Of a stretch of DNA of 64,000 bases, positions 25,400 through 35,479 are shown piece after piece. The stretch is from the NCBI RefSeq assembly GCF_012844455.2, contig NZ_JABBCQ020000015.1:1-64000 (forward strand), in the 5' to 3' direction. The translations under genes were made by a program, and so were the position numbers. A model generated the notes under the pieces. That model was not told where the DNA came from. It searched no databases and was given only the letters and a program-made list of their open reading frames with translations. This DNA comes from Comamonas suwonensis (lineage in GTDB: Bacteria > Pseudomonadota > Gammaproteobacteria > Burkholderiales > Burkholderiaceae_C). How positions within the stretch are numbered: position 1 is the first letter of the stretch; each line of letters begins with the position of its first letter.

Positions 25400-25975
25400 T
25401 TAAATCTTGCCGAAGCCAGTCAGGGCCAGCTTGAACTGCACTGTGACCTCGTCGGCCACCATGGAGGTGTCCTTCCAGTCGCCGTCGCCAATCTTGAAGG
25501 TCAGGCGCTTGAGCGGCAGGGTGCCGGTGGCCGTGGTGGTGGCGCCGGACTGGGTCAGCGTCACGGGCAGGCTCACCTTTTGCGCATTGCCCTTGACGGT
25601 CAGCGTGCCGTCGACCTGGAACTTGCCGCCGCCCAGAGCCTTGACGGCGCTGGAGTCAAACGTGGCCTGAGGGAACTTGGCGACATTGAACCAGTCCGCC
25701 TTGGGCAGCTCGGCATCGGTTTCCTTGGCACCCATGGTGGCGCTGCCGGTATCGATGGAGAAGTGAATCTTGCTTGCCTCGGGCTTGGCGGCGTCAAAGG
25801 CAATCTTGGCGTCGAATTTCTTGAAGTGGCCCTTGAGCGGCACGCCCATCTGCTTGGCCTCAAAGTTGACGGCGCTTTGTGCTGGCACCAGAGCCTGATC
25901 GGCCAGAGCCTGGTTGGAGATTGCGGCAACGCCCAACGCGGCGGCGACAGCAGTGGTTTTGAACAAATGCTTCAT
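25400..25975 (-). CDS. YceI-family periplasmic protein (b)
   Basis: A second YceI protein, 191 residues, diverged from its neighbour. Signal peptide KTTAVAAALGVAAISNQALA, then LVPAQSAVNFEAKQMGVPLKG and the repeated strands KIHFSIDTGSATMG and FQVDGTLTVKGNAQKVSLPV. It has no Cys in the mature part. It lies 35 bp after the cytochrome b561 gene; together they suggest a small periplasmic redox or quinone-handling unit, an inference from the repeated linkage of these families. Confidence 0.9.
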   Translation of the reverse strand: MKHLFKTTAVAAALGVAAISNQALADQALVPAQSAVNFEAKQMGVPLKGHFKKFDAKIAFDAAKPEASKIHFSIDTGSATMGAKETDAELPKADWFNVAKFPQATFDSSAVKALGGGKFQVDGTLTVKGNAQKVSLPVTLTQSGATTTATGTLPLKRLTFKIGDGDWKDTSMVADEVTVQFKLALTGFGKI

Positions 25976-26010
25976 GGAAACAGACTCCGTGGTTTTCTGG
26001 AAAACAAGGG

Positions 26011-26574
26011 TTAGCGGCTGCCGGGCAGCATGCGGCAGAGGAGACCGTCGCGGTCGATGATCTGGTGCTTGATGACGGCTGCGACATGCAGCACCACCAG
26101 CGCGGCCAGGGCATAAGCCAGATAGCCATGCCAGGGCTTGAGGGCTTCGGCCAGCTCGGAGCTTTTGCTCACCAGATCGGGCAGGGGCAATTGGCCAAAC
26201 AGCACGATGGGAAAGCCGGCTGCCGAGCTGTACATCCAGCCCACCAGCGGAATCGCAAAAAACAGCGCATACATCAGGTGGTGCGTGCCGTGGTGGGCCA
26301 CGCGCTGCCAGGCTGGCATGGTGCGGGTGACTGCGTCAGGCAGCTCTGGCGGGCGATGGGTGATGCGCCAGATAAGGCGCAGTGCCGACAGCATCAGAAT
26401 CGTCATGCCCGCCCATTTGTGCCAGTTGAAGTACTTCAGGCGTGTGGGCGAGAAGGGCAGGCCTGTCATATAGAGACCAAAGGCAAAGATGCCGATCAGC
26501 GCCAGGGCCAACAGCCAGTGAAGGGCAATGGCTGTGGTGCTGTAGCGCTTGGCGAAAGAAGAGGCGTTGTTCAT
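26011..26574 (-). CDS. Cytochrome b561 family membrane protein
   Basis: A 187-residue inner-membrane di-heme cytochrome b561 of the bacterial CybB type. Four transmembrane segments are visible (about residues 15-33, 52-70, 95-118, 145-168). Heme-ligand His candidates are in ALHWLLALALIG, FNWHKWAGMT, HHLMYALFFAIP and LKPWHGYLAYAL. It oxidises quinol or moves electrons to periplasmic partners; such enzymes have been described as superoxide:ubiquinone oxidoreductases. It is first in the transcript with two yceI genes. Confidence 0.92.
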   Translation of the reverse strand: MNNASSFAKRYSTTAIALHWLLALALIGIFAFGLYMTGLPFSPTRLKYFNWHKWAGMTILMLSALRLIWRITHRPPELPDAVTRTMPAWQRVAHHGTHHLMYALFFAIPLVGWMYSSAAGFPIVLFGQLPLPDLVSKSSELAEALKPWHGYLAYALAALVVLHVAAVIKHQIIDRDGLLCRMLPGSR

Positions 26575-26701
26575 GTTGCTGCAAAAAAAGAAAGTGCGAC
26601 CATCGCGCTAGCCATGCAGTGTATGAAGCGAGCTGTGCAAAAAGGTTCAGCGGGTTTGAGTAAACAATTCAAAAAAGCTGAATGATGGCGGCGCTGAAAT
26701 G

Positions 26702-26735
26702 AAAAAGCCCCGAGCTTTTACAAGCTAGGGGCTGG
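26702..26735 (-). terminator. Terminator after hemY
   Basis: AGCCCCGAGCTT-TTAC-AAGCTAGGGGCT with AAAAA/TTTTT, 15 bp beyond the hemY stop. Confidence 0.85.
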
Positions 26736-26749
26736 TTGGATGGGGCTTT

Positions 26750-28060
26750 TTACGCCTCGCGTGCCGGGTTTTCCGGCAGCACCACCATGGCCTGTGCCGC
26801 CAGCTTCCAGGCGATGGCGGAGGCTTCCATGTCGCCGCGGTGCTCGGCCATCAGCGCCAGTCGCTGCCAGGCACGGGTGCGCAGCAGCGGGTCTTGCAGC
26901 AGGGGCGCGGCGCGGGTCAGCAGTTGCTGTGCTTTGCCCCAGAGCTCGCGTTGCACACAGGCCATGCCGGCCAGGTATTGCAGGCGCGGCTCGCGAGGAT
27001 GGGCGTTGGACGCCGCTTCAATACGGGCCAGCCATGCGCCATCGAGCTTGCTCAGGCAGGACTGCAACACTTGCACCAGTTTGGGCAGATGGGCTTCGGT
27101 GCGCGGGCTGGGGTGGCCCAGCAAATGCTCCCACACGGGCAGCAGCCAGGTGCGGGCTTGCTGGGCTTCGCCGCCCAGCTCGATTAGGCGCTCGGTGGCG
27201 GGAATGGCCACTTCGGGCATGGCGCGTTCGTCTTCGTCCAGCGACAGCCAGAACTGCTGCAGCGATGAAGTGTCGCGTGCATCGCGAATGCTGGCCAGCA
27301 GCAGGCCGCGCACCACGCTGGCCGATGCGGCGGGCGAGAAGGCGCGGTGCTTGGCCAGCAGGCGGGCGGTATCCAGCGCAATATGCGTATCGCCTGCGAG
27401 GCGCGCGGCCTTGAGTTTGATGCGCAGGGCGATGGTGCGGCGGCCCGCGCCCAGTGGTAGCTCGCCAAGGCGGCGCATGGATTCGGCGGCATCGCGGTCA
27501 TCCAGCGCCCAGCGGGCGGCACGCATTTGCGCGCCTTCGCGGATTTCGTCGTCCTGCGTGTTGCCGGGGATGGGAAGCGTGTCTATGGCTTGCTGCCAGT
27601 GCTTGTCACGCAGGGGGGCATCTTGCAGGGCATGCGATGCGTCGGCGGCAATCAGATGGGCGGTGGCACTCAGGCGCTCGCCGTAGGGCAGTGCAGCGCC
27701 GCCTTCACGCAGCGACAGCTCGGTGGACAAGGCTGTCAACGCTGCCTTGCGGGCACGCACAAAGCGACCGGCCTGCAGATGCGAGAGCGCTTCCAGCAGG
27801 CTCTGGTTCATGGCGCGTTCCTTTTGCTGCATGCGCCAGCGGCGTGCCTGATGCGGCATTTGCAGCAGCGCAGCCAGGGCGCGCAGCGCAGCATAGACCA
27901 GCGCAAAGCCCAGAAAGAGCAGAACGATGGCCAGATTCAGCGACATGTCCACCCGGTAGGGTGACCAGAACCAGGTGATCGAGCTCTGGTTATTGCCTGC
28001 AAACAAGGCCAAGGCTACAGCCATGGCAAACAAACCCATTAACCACAAGGCGGCGCGCAT
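26750..28060 (-). CDS. hemY: HemY-type TPR membrane protein
   Basis: A 436-residue inner-membrane protein with two N-terminal transmembrane segments (LWLMGLFAMAVALALFAG and LAIVLLFLGFALVYAALRA) and a long TPR-like helical region. HemY proteins of this type belong to heme-operon clusters and differ from protoporphyrinogen oxidase also named HemY; a scaffold role for heme enzymes is proposed, not proven. It is last in the leftward hemC-hemD-hemX-hemY operon, 18 bp after hemX, followed by a terminator. Confidence 0.9.
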   Translation of the reverse strand: MRAALWLMGLFAMAVALALFAGNNQSSITWFWSPYRVDMSLNLAIVLLFLGFALVYAALRALAALLQMPHQARRWRMQQKERAMNQSLLEALSHLQAGRFVRARKAALTALSTELSLREGGAALPYGERLSATAHLIAADASHALQDAPLRDKHWQQAIDTLPIPGNTQDDEIREGAQMRAARWALDDRDAAESMRRLGELPLGAGRRTIALRIKLKAARLAGDTHIALDTARLLAKHRAFSPAASASVVRGLLLASIRDARDTSSLQQFWLSLDEDERAMPEVAIPATERLIELGGEAQQARTWLLPVWEHLLGHPSPRTEAHLPKLVQVLQSCLSKLDGAWLARIEAASNAHPREPRLQYLAGMACVQRELWGKAQQLLTRAAPLLQDPLLRTRAWQRLALMAEHRGDMEASAIAWKLAAQAMVVLPENPAREA

Positions 28061-28078
28061 TTCTGTCTCCTCCTTGGG

Positions 28079-29197
28079 TTAGCGGCCAGCTGCCGCAGTG
28101 GCCAGCGCGTTGAGCGTGTCGTCCAGTTGCAGTGGTCCACCAGTGTGGAGATTGGACTGAATCTGCTGCAACTGCGCCTGCGAAATCTGGGTGCGACGCG
28201 AGCGGTTGTCGAAGTATTTGTGCAGCAGCGCGCCCGATGCACTCAGGTCAGCGCGGGCTGATTCCCATTGGCGAGACAGCAGGGCAAGGCGGGCGTTGAG
28301 CAACTGCAGCTTGAGGTTCTCACGCAGAAAATAGCCTTGCTCGGGGGCGAGCAGGGCGACTTCGGGGTGGTCGATACGGCGCACGCGAACCAGATCGGAT
28401 GCGCCATTCTTGAAGGAATCCCACACGCGCTGGCTCTGCCCCTGCCACCAGGCCCACTGGGTGGCGGACAGGTTGGCGACATCGGCTGCGGCATGGTCTG
28501 CGGCGGTGTTTTTGTCTTGCGGCGTGCCGCGACTGCGGGCACGACCCACATCGTTGATCAGGGGCAGGTCATCGACCTGACGAATCAAGTCCTCAATGCG
28601 GCTGAGAACGCCTGTGGTATCGGTCACGCTCATGCGTGAGAGCTTGTCCAGATCCAGATCCAAAGCGCGCACCACGGGCGCAAGGCGCGGCTGAGCCGTG
28701 CTTTCCACGCGTTTTTTGGCGGATTTGAGGGTGGTCACCAGCGGCTGCAGGCTGCCTGAGAGCTCGGCCTGTTGCTGAGCCAGACGCACCGATGACTCAA
28801 TATCAGCCAACAGATTTTCATCACGCGAGCGGGACATGCTCTGCATCAGCTCTTCGAGCTGATTGCGCTGCAGGCTCAGCTCGCCCACGCGCGCTTCCAT
28901 GACGGAGACGCGGGCCGCGCTGTCGCGCGCCAGGTCTTGTGCATCTTTGGCTAGCGTGCGAGCCTCTACCGATTGAGCGCCAGACTGGGCTGACTGGCGT
29001 GCCAGCTGCTCTTGCATATTGCCCACGCGCTGCCATAGCATGCCGCAGGCAATGAGGGCTGCGACGGCTACCGCCCCCAGCGTCAGCACCACGGCCATGG
29101 GCTTTCCAGGGCCGGTGTTTACGGGCGCTGGATTGTCCTGACTGGGCGGTAGATCTGCGGGCTTGTTATCGGTAGTGGGGATGGCATTAGAGCTCAT
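28079..29197 (-). CDS. hemX: HemX-family membrane protein
   Basis: A 372-residue protein annotated in many genomes as uroporphyrinogen-III C-methyltransferase HemX, though it lacks a methyltransferase domain. One transmembrane segment near residues 33-55 (MAVVLTLGAVAVAALIACGMLW) is followed by a coiled coil (MQEQLARQSAQSGAQSVEAR) and a periplasmic domain with ATQWAWWQGQSQRVWDSFKN. The start overlaps the hemD stop by 4 bp, so the two are translationally coupled. Confidence 0.9.
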   Translation of the reverse strand: MSSNAIPTTDNKPADLPPSQDNPAPVNTGPGKPMAVVLTLGAVAVAALIACGMLWQRVGNMQEQLARQSAQSGAQSVEARTLAKDAQDLARDSAARVSVMEARVGELSLQRNQLEELMQSMSRSRDENLLADIESSVRLAQQQAELSGSLQPLVTTLKSAKKRVESTAQPRLAPVVRALDLDLDKLSRMSVTDTTGVLSRIEDLIRQVDDLPLINDVGRARSRGTPQDKNTAADHAAADVANLSATQWAWWQGQSQRVWDSFKNGASDLVRVRRIDHPEVALLAPEQGYFLRENLKLQLLNARLALLSRQWESARADLSASGALLHKYFDNRSRRTQISQAQLQQIQSNLHTGGPLQLDDTLNALATAAAGR

Positions 29198-30027
29198 ACC
29201 CCTGATTCTATAGACGCCACCACGTCGTCCAGACTTGGCCGACTTTGCAAAACACGGCCAAAGCCGGCAGCAAATGCTTTGCTGGCAATGCGATTGTGGG
29301 TGGTAAGCGCTAACCCAGACCGCCAGTTCTGTGCAGGCAAGAGTTGTTGCAGGTTGGCAACAGCTTCAGAGCTGCTGAACAGCCACAGGCTACCGTCAGA
29401 CGCAGACTGCTCCGCCAAATCCATCTGCTGCGCGCTCCATAGTGGAAGTTGGCGCTCATAAACTGCCAGAAACTCCATCTCGGCACCGGCGTCACGCAGC
29501 TTGGCCGCCAGCCAGTCGCGGCCTGCGCCCTGGGTAGAAGGCTGGCTGGCGGTGTTTTGAGTCGTTGCTGGTGGGCTTGCGCCGCGCACAATCAGCACGC
29601 GATCGCCGAGGCGAATTTGCCGGTGCACGTTTTGCCACAGCGATTCAGACTCGAACTGCGCGGCATCGGGTGATGGGCCATCAATCTGGTGGGCGGGAAG
29701 GTTGGCTTCCAGCAAGGCGCGCTCTGTCCCCGGGCCGGGGGTCCATGCTCTTGTTTCCGTAGCTAGCAGCGCTTGTTCATCAAGCGCTAGAGGCTGATTT
29801 TGTTCAAAAAAATGTTGTACGGCATTGCCGCTGACAAACATCACTGCCCGGTAATAGCCAAGCTGTGCGCGCTGGCGGGCAGCTATTAATGCGTGGCGGG
29901 ATGCTTCATCAGCGCAGGGGCCAATGGCCAGCAACGGCAAGGCCTCGGCCAGCAGGCCACGGGCGCGAAAAGCCTCCACCCAGGGCATTGCATCGTGCAA
30001 GGGGCGGGTGACAAGGATGCGGCGCAT
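29194..30027 (-). CDS. hemD: Uroporphyrinogen-III synthase with an inserted palindrome
   Basis: Closes and inverts hydroxymethylbilane to uroporphyrinogen III in heme/siroheme synthesis. The 277-residue product starts MRRILVTRPLHDAMPWVEAF and shows VMFVSGNAVQHFF, GDRVLIVRG, DAGAEMEFLAVYER, and LWLFSSSEAVANLQQ. The start at 30027 matches the family; an upstream frame to 30144 overlaps hemC. Residues about 105-121 (QNQPLALDEQALLATET) are encoded by a copy of the interspersed palindrome, an unusual insertion. It lies 31 bp after hemC and overlaps hemX. Confidence 0.9.
   Translation of the reverse strand: MRRILVTRPLHDAMPWVEAFRARGLLAEALPLLAIGPCADEASRHALIAARQRAQLGYYRAVMFVSGNAVQHFFEQNQPLALDEQALLATETRAWTPGPGTERALLEANLPAHQIDGPSPDAAQFESESLWQNVHRQIRLGDRVLIVRGASPPATTQNTASQPSTQGAGRDWLAAKLRDAGAEMEFLAVYERQLPLWSAQQMDLAEQSASDGSLWLFSSSEAVANLQQLLPAQNWRSGLALTTHNRIASKAFAAGFGRVLQSRPSLDDVVASIESGV
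29757..29805. repeat. Interspersed palindromic repeat inside hemD (copy 4)
   Basis: On the plus strand AGCTAGCAGCGCTTGTTCAT followed by CAAGCGCTAGAGGCTGATTTT, clearly the family seen at 25345-25398. On the hemD strand the stop codons normally present in the element (TGATAG) are changed, and the frame stays open. Confidence 0.75.
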
Positions 30028-30058
30028 GGCTTGCTTACTTGCTTGAGGGCTTGAGGAC

Positions 30059-31003
30059 TTAGTCTTGCTTGGGGGCGGCAGGCACAGCACCTGCTGCTTG
30101 CAGACGTGCGGCCAGTTGCTCGCCCAGAGCGTTGGCGGTGGCAAAGTCGGTGACGATGGCGCTGGCCTGCACGCGGATCAGGCCCTTTTGGCCTTCCATA
30201 TCGCCCCAAGCCGCATCCATATGCAGAGTGTCGCCTTCAAAGCGGCCAAAGGCAGCTAGCGGCATGGAGCAGCTGCCGCCCATGCAGCGGCTGACGGCGC
30301 GCTCAGCCGTCACGGTCAGCCAGGTGGGCATGTGGGCCAGCGGGGCCAGGGCGTCAATGATGTCCTGGCGGTCGGCGCGGACCTCAATACCCAGCGCGCC
30401 TTGACCGGCTGCGGGCAGCATGTGGGCGGGGTCGAACTTGGCGCGAATGCGGTCGCTCATCTCCAGACGCATCAGGCCGGCAGCGGCCAGCACGATCGCG
30501 TCGTACTGGCCTTCGTCCAGCTTGCGCAGGCGGGTGTTGACATTGCCGCGCAGTGGCTCGATGTGGAGGTCGGGGCGCAGGGCTTGCAGCAGAGCCTGAC
30601 GGCGCAGGCTGGAGGTGCCGACCACGGCACCCTGTGGCAGCTCGGCCAGCGATGCGTATTGGTTGGAGACAAAGGCGTCGCGCGGGTCTTCACGGGTCAT
30701 CACGCAGGCCAGGACAAAACCTTCAGGCAGCTCCATGGGCACATCCTTCAAGGAGTGCACGGCCAGATCGGCGCGGCCTTCTTCCAGAGCGACTTCCAGC
30801 TCTTTCACGAACAGACCTTTGCCGCCGACTTTGGACAGGGCGCGATCCAGAATCTGGTCGCCCTTGGTGGTCATGCCCAGCAGGTCAACCGCGTGGCCAC
30901 GGCTGCGCAAGATCGCCTGCACATGCTCGGCCTGCCACATGGCCAGCTGGCTTTCGCGGGTGGCAATGACGATGGATGCGGGTGTGGACGATTGGGAATT
31001 CAT
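30059..31003 (-). CDS. hemC: Hydroxymethylbilane synthase (porphobilinogen deaminase)
   Basis: Polymerises four porphobilinogens to hydroxymethylbilane. The 314-residue product has [48 protein letters not shown], the arginine-rich [11 protein letters not shown] and [14 protein letters not shown], and the cofactor cysteine in [11 protein letters not shown]. The ATG at 31003 (MNSQSSTP) is preferred over an upstream start at 31045 that would enter the shared promoter with ppc. First gene of the heme operon. Confidence 0.95.
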   Translation of the reverse strand: MNSQSSTPASIVIATRESQLAMWQAEHVQAILRSRGHAVDLLGMTTKGDQILDRALSKVGGKGLFVKELEVALEEGRADLAVHSLKDVPMELPEGFVLACVMTREDPRDAFVSNQYASLAELPQGAVVGTSSLRRQALLQALRPDLHIEPLRGNVNTRLRKLDEGQYDAIVLAAAGLMRLEMSDRIRAKFDPAHMLPAAGQGALGIEVRADRQDIIDALAPLAHMPTWLTVTAERAVSRCMGGSCSMPLAAFGRFEGDTLHMDAAWGDMEGQKGLIRVQASAIVTDFATANALGEQLAARLQAAGAVPAAPKQD

Positions 31004-31083
31004 AGCAGGCGCAGGTAGCTGACAGGTAACAGGGAATGCTAGCATGGCAAGTTGTCTTACACAGTGCCCAAGGAGAATAGTCG
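31004..31083. promoter_or_regulatory. Divergent hemC / ppc promoter region
   Basis: Eighty base pairs separate the two divergent starts. AAGGAGAAT before ppc is a strong ribosome binding site. No promoter pair could be assigned with confidence; both promoters must lie here or overlap the gene starts. Confidence 0.5.
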
Positions 31084-33933
31084 ATGCCTTCCGCCCGTCC
31101 CAAAAGCGCCGCAGCTACAGACAAACATGCAGACAAGCCGGTGCGCAAGACTGACAAGGATTTGCCGCTGATTGAAGACATTCGCCTGCTGGGCCGCATT
31201 CTGGGCGATGTGATTCGCGAGCAGGAGGGGGAGGCCGCTTTTGCGCTGGTTGAACAGGTGCGCCAGCTTTCCGTAGCCTTTCGCCGCGATGCCGATGAGG
31301 CCGCTGACAAAGCGCTGAAAAAGCTGCTCAAGGGCCTGTCCAGCGACCAGACAGTGAGCGTGATTCGCGCCTTTACGTATTTCTCGCACCTGGCCAATCT
31401 GGCCGAAGACCGCCATCACATTCGCCGCCGCGCCGTGCACGAGCGTGCTGGCAATACGCAGGAAGGCAGCATCGAAGTGGCGCTGGCCCGCCTGCGCTGG
31501 GCGGGTATTTCACCGGGTGCGGTAGCCAAGACGCTGGCCAAGAGCTTTATCTCGCCCGTGCTCACCGCTCACCCCACCGAGGTGCAGCGCCAGAGCATTC
31601 TGACGGCCGAGCGCCGCATTGCGCACTTGCTGGCCGAGCGCGACGATATTCTGGTTCGTGCCCAGCTCTACAACAGCGCCAAAGATGCGCTGACTCCTCG
31701 CGAGCTGGCACGGGTTGAGGCGCAGTTGCGTGCCTTTGTGGCCCAGCTGTGGCAGACGCGCCTGCTGCGCCACTCCAAGCTGACGGTGGCTGATGAGATT
31801 GAAAACGCGCTGTCTTATTACGAAGCGACGTTTTTGCAAGAGATTCCTAAAATCTACGAGCAGCTGGAGCAGGAGCTGGGCGAGAAACTGCCCGAGCAAA
31901 GCTTTTTGCGCATGGGCCAGTGGATTGGAGGCGACCGCGACGGCAATCCCTTTGTGACGGCCGAGAGCCTGAATCTGGCCCTCTCGCGCCAGGCCGATGT
32001 GGCGCTGCGTCACTATCTGCGCGAGGTGCACTACCTGGGCGGCGAGCTGTCGCTGTCGGCCAATCTGGTGGACATCACGCCCGAAATGCAGGCGCTGGCT
32101 GACGCATCGCCTGACCACAACGTGCACCGCAGCGATGAGCCTTATCGCCGTGCGCTGACCGGTATTTATGCGCGCTTGGCGGCCACACTCAAGCAACTGA
32201 CGGGTGGTGAGGCGGCCCGTCATGCCGTGGCGCCGCAGAACGCTTATGCGTCGGCGGCTGAGTTTCTGGCCGAGCTGAAGGTCATCGACGATTCGCTCTC
32301 CCGCTATCACGGTGATGCGCTGGCACCCCAGCGCCTGCGCCCGCTGATGCGTGCTGTGCAGGTGTTTGGCTTTTATCTGGCCACCGTCGATTTGCGTCAA
32401 AGCTCGGACAAACATGAAGAAGTGGTGCGCGAGCTGCTGGCCGTGGCCAAGGTGGAGGGCGATTACAGCGCCCTAGAGGAAGACGCCAAATGCGCACTGC
32501 TGGTGCGCCTGCTGGAAGACGCCCGCCCGCTGCGCGTAATGGGCGCCGACTATGGCGATCACACCCGCAGTGAGCTGGCGATTTTTGAAGCCGCCAAGCA
32601 GCTGCGCGAGCGACTGGGCGCCGAGGCCATTCGCCACTGCATCATCAGCCACACCGAAACGGTGAGTGACTTGCTGGAGGTGCTGCTGCTGCAAAAAGAA
32701 GTGGGCCTGCTGCGCGGCACCTTGCAAGATGGAGCGCAGTGCGACCTGATTGTGGTGCCGCTGTTCGAGACCATTGAAGACCTGCGCAACGCCGCTCCCA
32801 TCATGCGTCGCTACTACCAGCTGCCCGGCATTGCCGAGCTGGTGAAAAAAAGCGGTAGCGAGCAGGACATCATGCTGGGCTATAGCGACAGCAACAAGGA
32901 TGGAGGCATCTTCACCAGCAACTGGGAGCTGTACCGCGCCGAGATTGCGCTGGTCGATCTGTTTGATGATCTGGCAGGCCGCTTTGACATTCAGCTGCGC
33001 ATGTTCCACGGCCGGGGCGGCACGGTGGGGCGTGGTGGTGGCCCTAGCTATCAGGCCATTCTGGCCCAGCCACCGGGGACGGTGCGTGGGCAGATTCGCC
33101 TGACCGAGCAGGGCGAAGTCATTGCCTCCAAATATTCCAACCCCGAAATTGGCCGGAGAAACCTTGAGACATTGGTGGCCGCCACGCTGGAGGCCACGCT
33201 GCTGCAGCCGACCAAACCGGCCACCAAGGCATTTCTGGATGCGGCGGCCTTTTTGTCTGAAGCCAGCATGAAGGCCTATCGCGAGCTGGTGTACGAGACA
33301 CCGGGCTTCACCAATTATTTCTTCAGCAGCACGCCGATTCGTGAGATCGCCGAACTCAATATCGGCTCGCGCCCCGCATCGCGCAAGGCCACGCAGGCGA
33401 TTGAAGACCTGCGTGCCATCCCCTGGGGTTTTAGCTGGGGTCAGTGCCGTTTGACGCTGCCCGGCTGGTACGGTTTTGGCTCAGCGATTCAGGCCTTTAT
33501 TCACCGCCCCGGTAAAGATGCCAAGGCGCAACTGGCGCTGCTGCAGAAGATGTACCGTCAGTGGCCGTTCTTTAAAACGCTGCTGTCGAATATGGACATG
33601 GTGCTGGCCAAGAGCGACCTGAACCTCGCGTCGCGCTACAGCGAACTGGTGACTGACACCCGCCTGCGTCGCCGCATCTTCAGCGTGATTGAAGCCGAAT
33701 GGCACAGCACGGTGGACGCCCTGAACCAGATCACGGGTGACAAACAGCGGCTGGAGCACAACTCGGCGCTGGCCCGCTCCATTCGTCACCGTTTCCCCTA
33801 TATCGACCCGCTGCACCATTTGCAGGTCGAGCTGGTGCGCCGCTGGCGTGCGGGCCAGACGGACGATAAAGTGAAAAACGGTATTCACCTGTCCATCAAC
33901 GGCATTGCGGCGGGCGTGCGCAATACGGGTTGA
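31084..33933 (+). CDS. ppc: Phosphoenolpyruvate carboxylase
   Basis: Carboxylates phosphoenolpyruvate to oxaloacetate, refilling the TCA cycle. A 949-residue protein with the catalytic His in [14 protein letters not shown] (near residue 165), [16 protein letters not shown], the second site [10 protein letters not shown] and [14 protein letters not shown], and the conserved C-terminus ending [13 protein letters not shown]. Lengths and motifs are complete. The N-terminal 25 residues are basic and not conserved. Divergent from the heme operon, a layout I remember in Burkholderiales. Confidence 0.97.
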   Translation: MPSARPKSAAATDKHADKPVRKTDKDLPLIEDIRLLGRILGDVIREQEGEAAFALVEQVRQLSVAFRRDADEAADKALKKLLKGLSSDQTVSVIRAFTYFSHLANLAEDRHHIRRRAVHERAGNTQEGSIEVALARLRWAGISPGAVAKTLAKSFISPVLTAHPTEVQRQSILTAERRIAHLLAERDDILVRAQLYNSAKDALTPRELARVEAQLRAFVAQLWQTRLLRHSKLTVADEIENALSYYEATFLQEIPKIYEQLEQELGEKLPEQSFLRMGQWIGGDRDGNPFVTAESLNLALSRQADVALRHYLREVHYLGGELSLSANLVDITPEMQALADASPDHNVHRSDEPYRRALTGIYARLAATLKQLTGGEAARHAVAPQNAYASAAEFLAELKVIDDSLSRYHGDALAPQRLRPLMRAVQVFGFYLATVDLRQSSDKHEEVVRELLAVAKVEGDYSALEEDAKCALLVRLLEDARPLRVMGADYGDHTRSELAIFEAAKQLRERLGAEAIRHCIISHTETVSDLLEVLLLQKEVGLLRGTLQDGAQCDLIVVPLFETIEDLRNAAPIMRRYYQLPGIAELVKKSGSEQDIMLGYSDSNKDGGIFTSNWELYRAEIALVDLFDDLAGRFDIQLRMFHGRGGTVGRGGGPSYQAILAQPPGTVRGQIRLTEQGEVIASKYSNPEIGRRNLETLVAATLEATLLQPTKPATKAFLDAAAFLSEASMKAYRELVYETPGFTNYFFSSTPIREIAELNIGSRPASRKATQAIEDLRAIPWGFSWGQCRLTLPGWYGFGSAIQAFIHRPGKDAKAQLALLQKMYRQWPFFKTLLSNMDMVLAKSDLNLASRYSELVTDTRLRRRIFSVIEAEWHSTVDALNQITGDKQRLEHNSALARSIRHRFPYIDPLHHLQVELVRRWRAGQTDDKVKNGIHLSINGIAAGVRNTG

Positions 33934-33954
33934 GGCCAATCGCGGCGGCTCTTG

Positions 33955-34160
33955 AAACAGGAGCTGCTTGCGCTAATGCATAAAGGGTTTGAGGCATTTA
34001 AATGCTTCAAACCCTTTGTTTTATTGCGCTATCAGCTATGAAAGTTGATAGCGCCTAAAAAGCATGCTCCAAGAGCGAGACATCAAGCAAGCGCCGCCTT
34101 GCAGTAAGGATGTCGTCCCCCCTCCGGTTGAAGCCGCAAAGCGGCTCAGGGGAGTCAATT
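33955..34160. repeat. Composite intergenic repeat, copy 5
   Basis: Palindrome arms GAGCTGCTTGCGC ... GCGCTATCAGCTATGAAA, enclosing a long hairpin, then GAGACATCAAGCAAGCGCCGCC, a C-rich stretch and GCCGCAAAGCGGC with GGGGAG, ending at the flhC stop. Same layout as 23761-23936. Confidence 0.65.
33982..34022 (+). terminator. Terminator of ppc
   Basis: AAAGGGTTTGA-G-GCATTT / AAATGC-T-TCAAACCCTTT with one mismatch and a following T-rich run; a long stem about 50 bp beyond the ppc stop, nested in the interspersed repeat. Confidence 0.8.
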
Positions 34161-34712
34161 TCAGTGCAGCATCAAGGAACCGGCTGCCTTGCTCTTGCCG
34201 GCACGGGCCGGAGGATTGCACAGGCCGCACTGATAGTGGCGGGCATTCTCATAGGGCTCGGTCACGAATTGGCCCTTGCAGACGGAGCAGGGGGTGCGCG
34301 TCAGCATCTGCGCATCGACAAACTTCACCAGACGCCAAGCGCGCGTGAAGGACAGCAGCACATCCAGCTCGGCCGCCTTGATTTGTTCGGCGTAGAGGCG
34401 ATAAGCCTTGGTCAGCTGCTCGGCGGTATCCAGCTCCACGCCCTTGGACAGGTATTCGTAGATGTTGAGAAACAGCGAGCTGTGCACGTTTTCCTGCCAG
34501 GTCAGAAACCAGTCCGTGGAGAACGGCAACTGGCCCTTGGAAGGAGATTTACCCGAAATTTCCTTGTACAGCCGGATCAGGCGTTCGTAAGACAAAGTGG
34601 TCTCGGATTCCAGCACCTGCATGCGGGCGCCCATCTCGATGAGCATGGCGGCGCGCTCGATTTGCTTGGATTCGTTGAGAACGCTTTTCACGGCAGTCTT
34701 GGTAGCAGGCAT
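34161..34712 (-). CDS. flhC: Flagellar master regulator FlhC
   Basis: Subunit of the FlhD4C2 complex that activates class II flagellar operons. The 183-residue product has the family N-terminus SKQIERAAMLIEMGARMQVL, the middle GQLPFSTDWFLTWQENVHSS, and the zinc-binding cysteines TPCSVCKGQF and YQCGLCNPP. Length is normal. It lies 38 bp after flhD on the same strand; no motA/motB follows it, since the next gene, ppc, is convergent. Confidence 0.95.
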   Translation of the reverse strand: MPATKTAVKSVLNESKQIERAAMLIEMGARMQVLESETTLSYERLIRLYKEISGKSPSKGQLPFSTDWFLTWQENVHSSLFLNIYEYLSKGVELDTAEQLTKAYRLYAEQIKAAELDVLLSFTRAWRLVKFVDAQMLTRTPCSVCKGQFVTEPYENARHYQCGLCNPPARAGKSKAAGSLMLH

Positions 34713-34750
34713 GTGTCTTTCCTTAAAACCAGGTAGGTATTAACGAGTGC

Positions 34751-35077
34751 TTAAAGCACTTCGGAGACACGGCTGGCCATCAGGATGTTGGCGTGCAGCG
34801 TGTTGGTGGCGGCGTTGCCAATTTTGTTGCTGCTGTGGTTGGTCAGCAGACTCCAGACCATTTCATCGTCAGCGCGGAAGCTGGCCAGCAGCGTGTTGCG
34901 CGATGCCAGCTTGAGCACCTGTGCCGAGGAAAGCGAGCCCAGCAAGTCGCAGGCTTCTTCATTCAGACCCAGGCGGAACACGGCTTCAGCCTTGTCCTGG
35001 CGGATCAGGGTCTGGGCCAGCATCAAATAAGTGAGGTTGGCTTCGCGGATCTCGGCAAGCAATTGTTCGTTGTTCAT
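34751..35077 (-). CDS. flhD: Flagellar master regulator FlhD
   Basis: Partner of FlhC; a 108-residue all-helical protein, starting MNNEQLLAEIREANLTYLML with AQTLIRQDKAEAVFRLGL and ETLASL-like LGSLSSAQVLKLASRN. The ATG at 35077 follows AAAGGACC. The frame is open to 35263, but that part does not resemble FlhD. A gap of about 400 bp upstream separates it from a divergent diguanylate cyclase. Confidence 0.95.
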   Translation of the reverse strand: MNNEQLLAEIREANLTYLMLAQTLIRQDKAEAVFRLGLNEEACDLLGSLSSAQVLKLASRNTLLASFRADDEMVWSLLTNHSSNKIGNAATNTLHANILMASRVSEVL

Positions 35078-35479
35078 GGGTCTGGTCCTTTCAATCCCGA
35101 CAGACCGCAACGGCTTACACAAACAAGACGTTAAAAGTGTTTCGATCTGTTGGAGTGAATTGTGTTTCAGACCGCGACTGAACTGAAGTCGGGGTAGGGA
35201 TGTCTGGCATGACCGGTTGCGCCAGTACCTTTGTAAGATTTCCCTTACTTGACTGCCATCCATATGGATGACTCAATGAGCCTGCGCTGGGACTGCATTG
35301 ATGCAGGGAAGTCTCCTGCTGCTGTTCGCTATTGTGAATGAGGTGCAAAAAAGCCAAGCGACGAAATAGACAGCTTTTTCGTTGTATCTAAGTGCCTTTG
35401 AAATAGGAAATCCGCAGCCGGCTGTGATAGTTGTGTGAATCCTCCTTGGTTGGGCGGGTCCACTTCATCAGGAGTGCGT
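35078..35479. promoter_or_regulatory. flhDC and cyclase divergent control region
   Basis: About 400 bp without a gene between two divergent starts. The sequence is less GC-rich than the genes and would hold a long flhD leader, as is usual for flagellar master operons. No binding site could be assigned. AGGAGTGCGT lies before the cyclase start. Confidence 0.5.
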
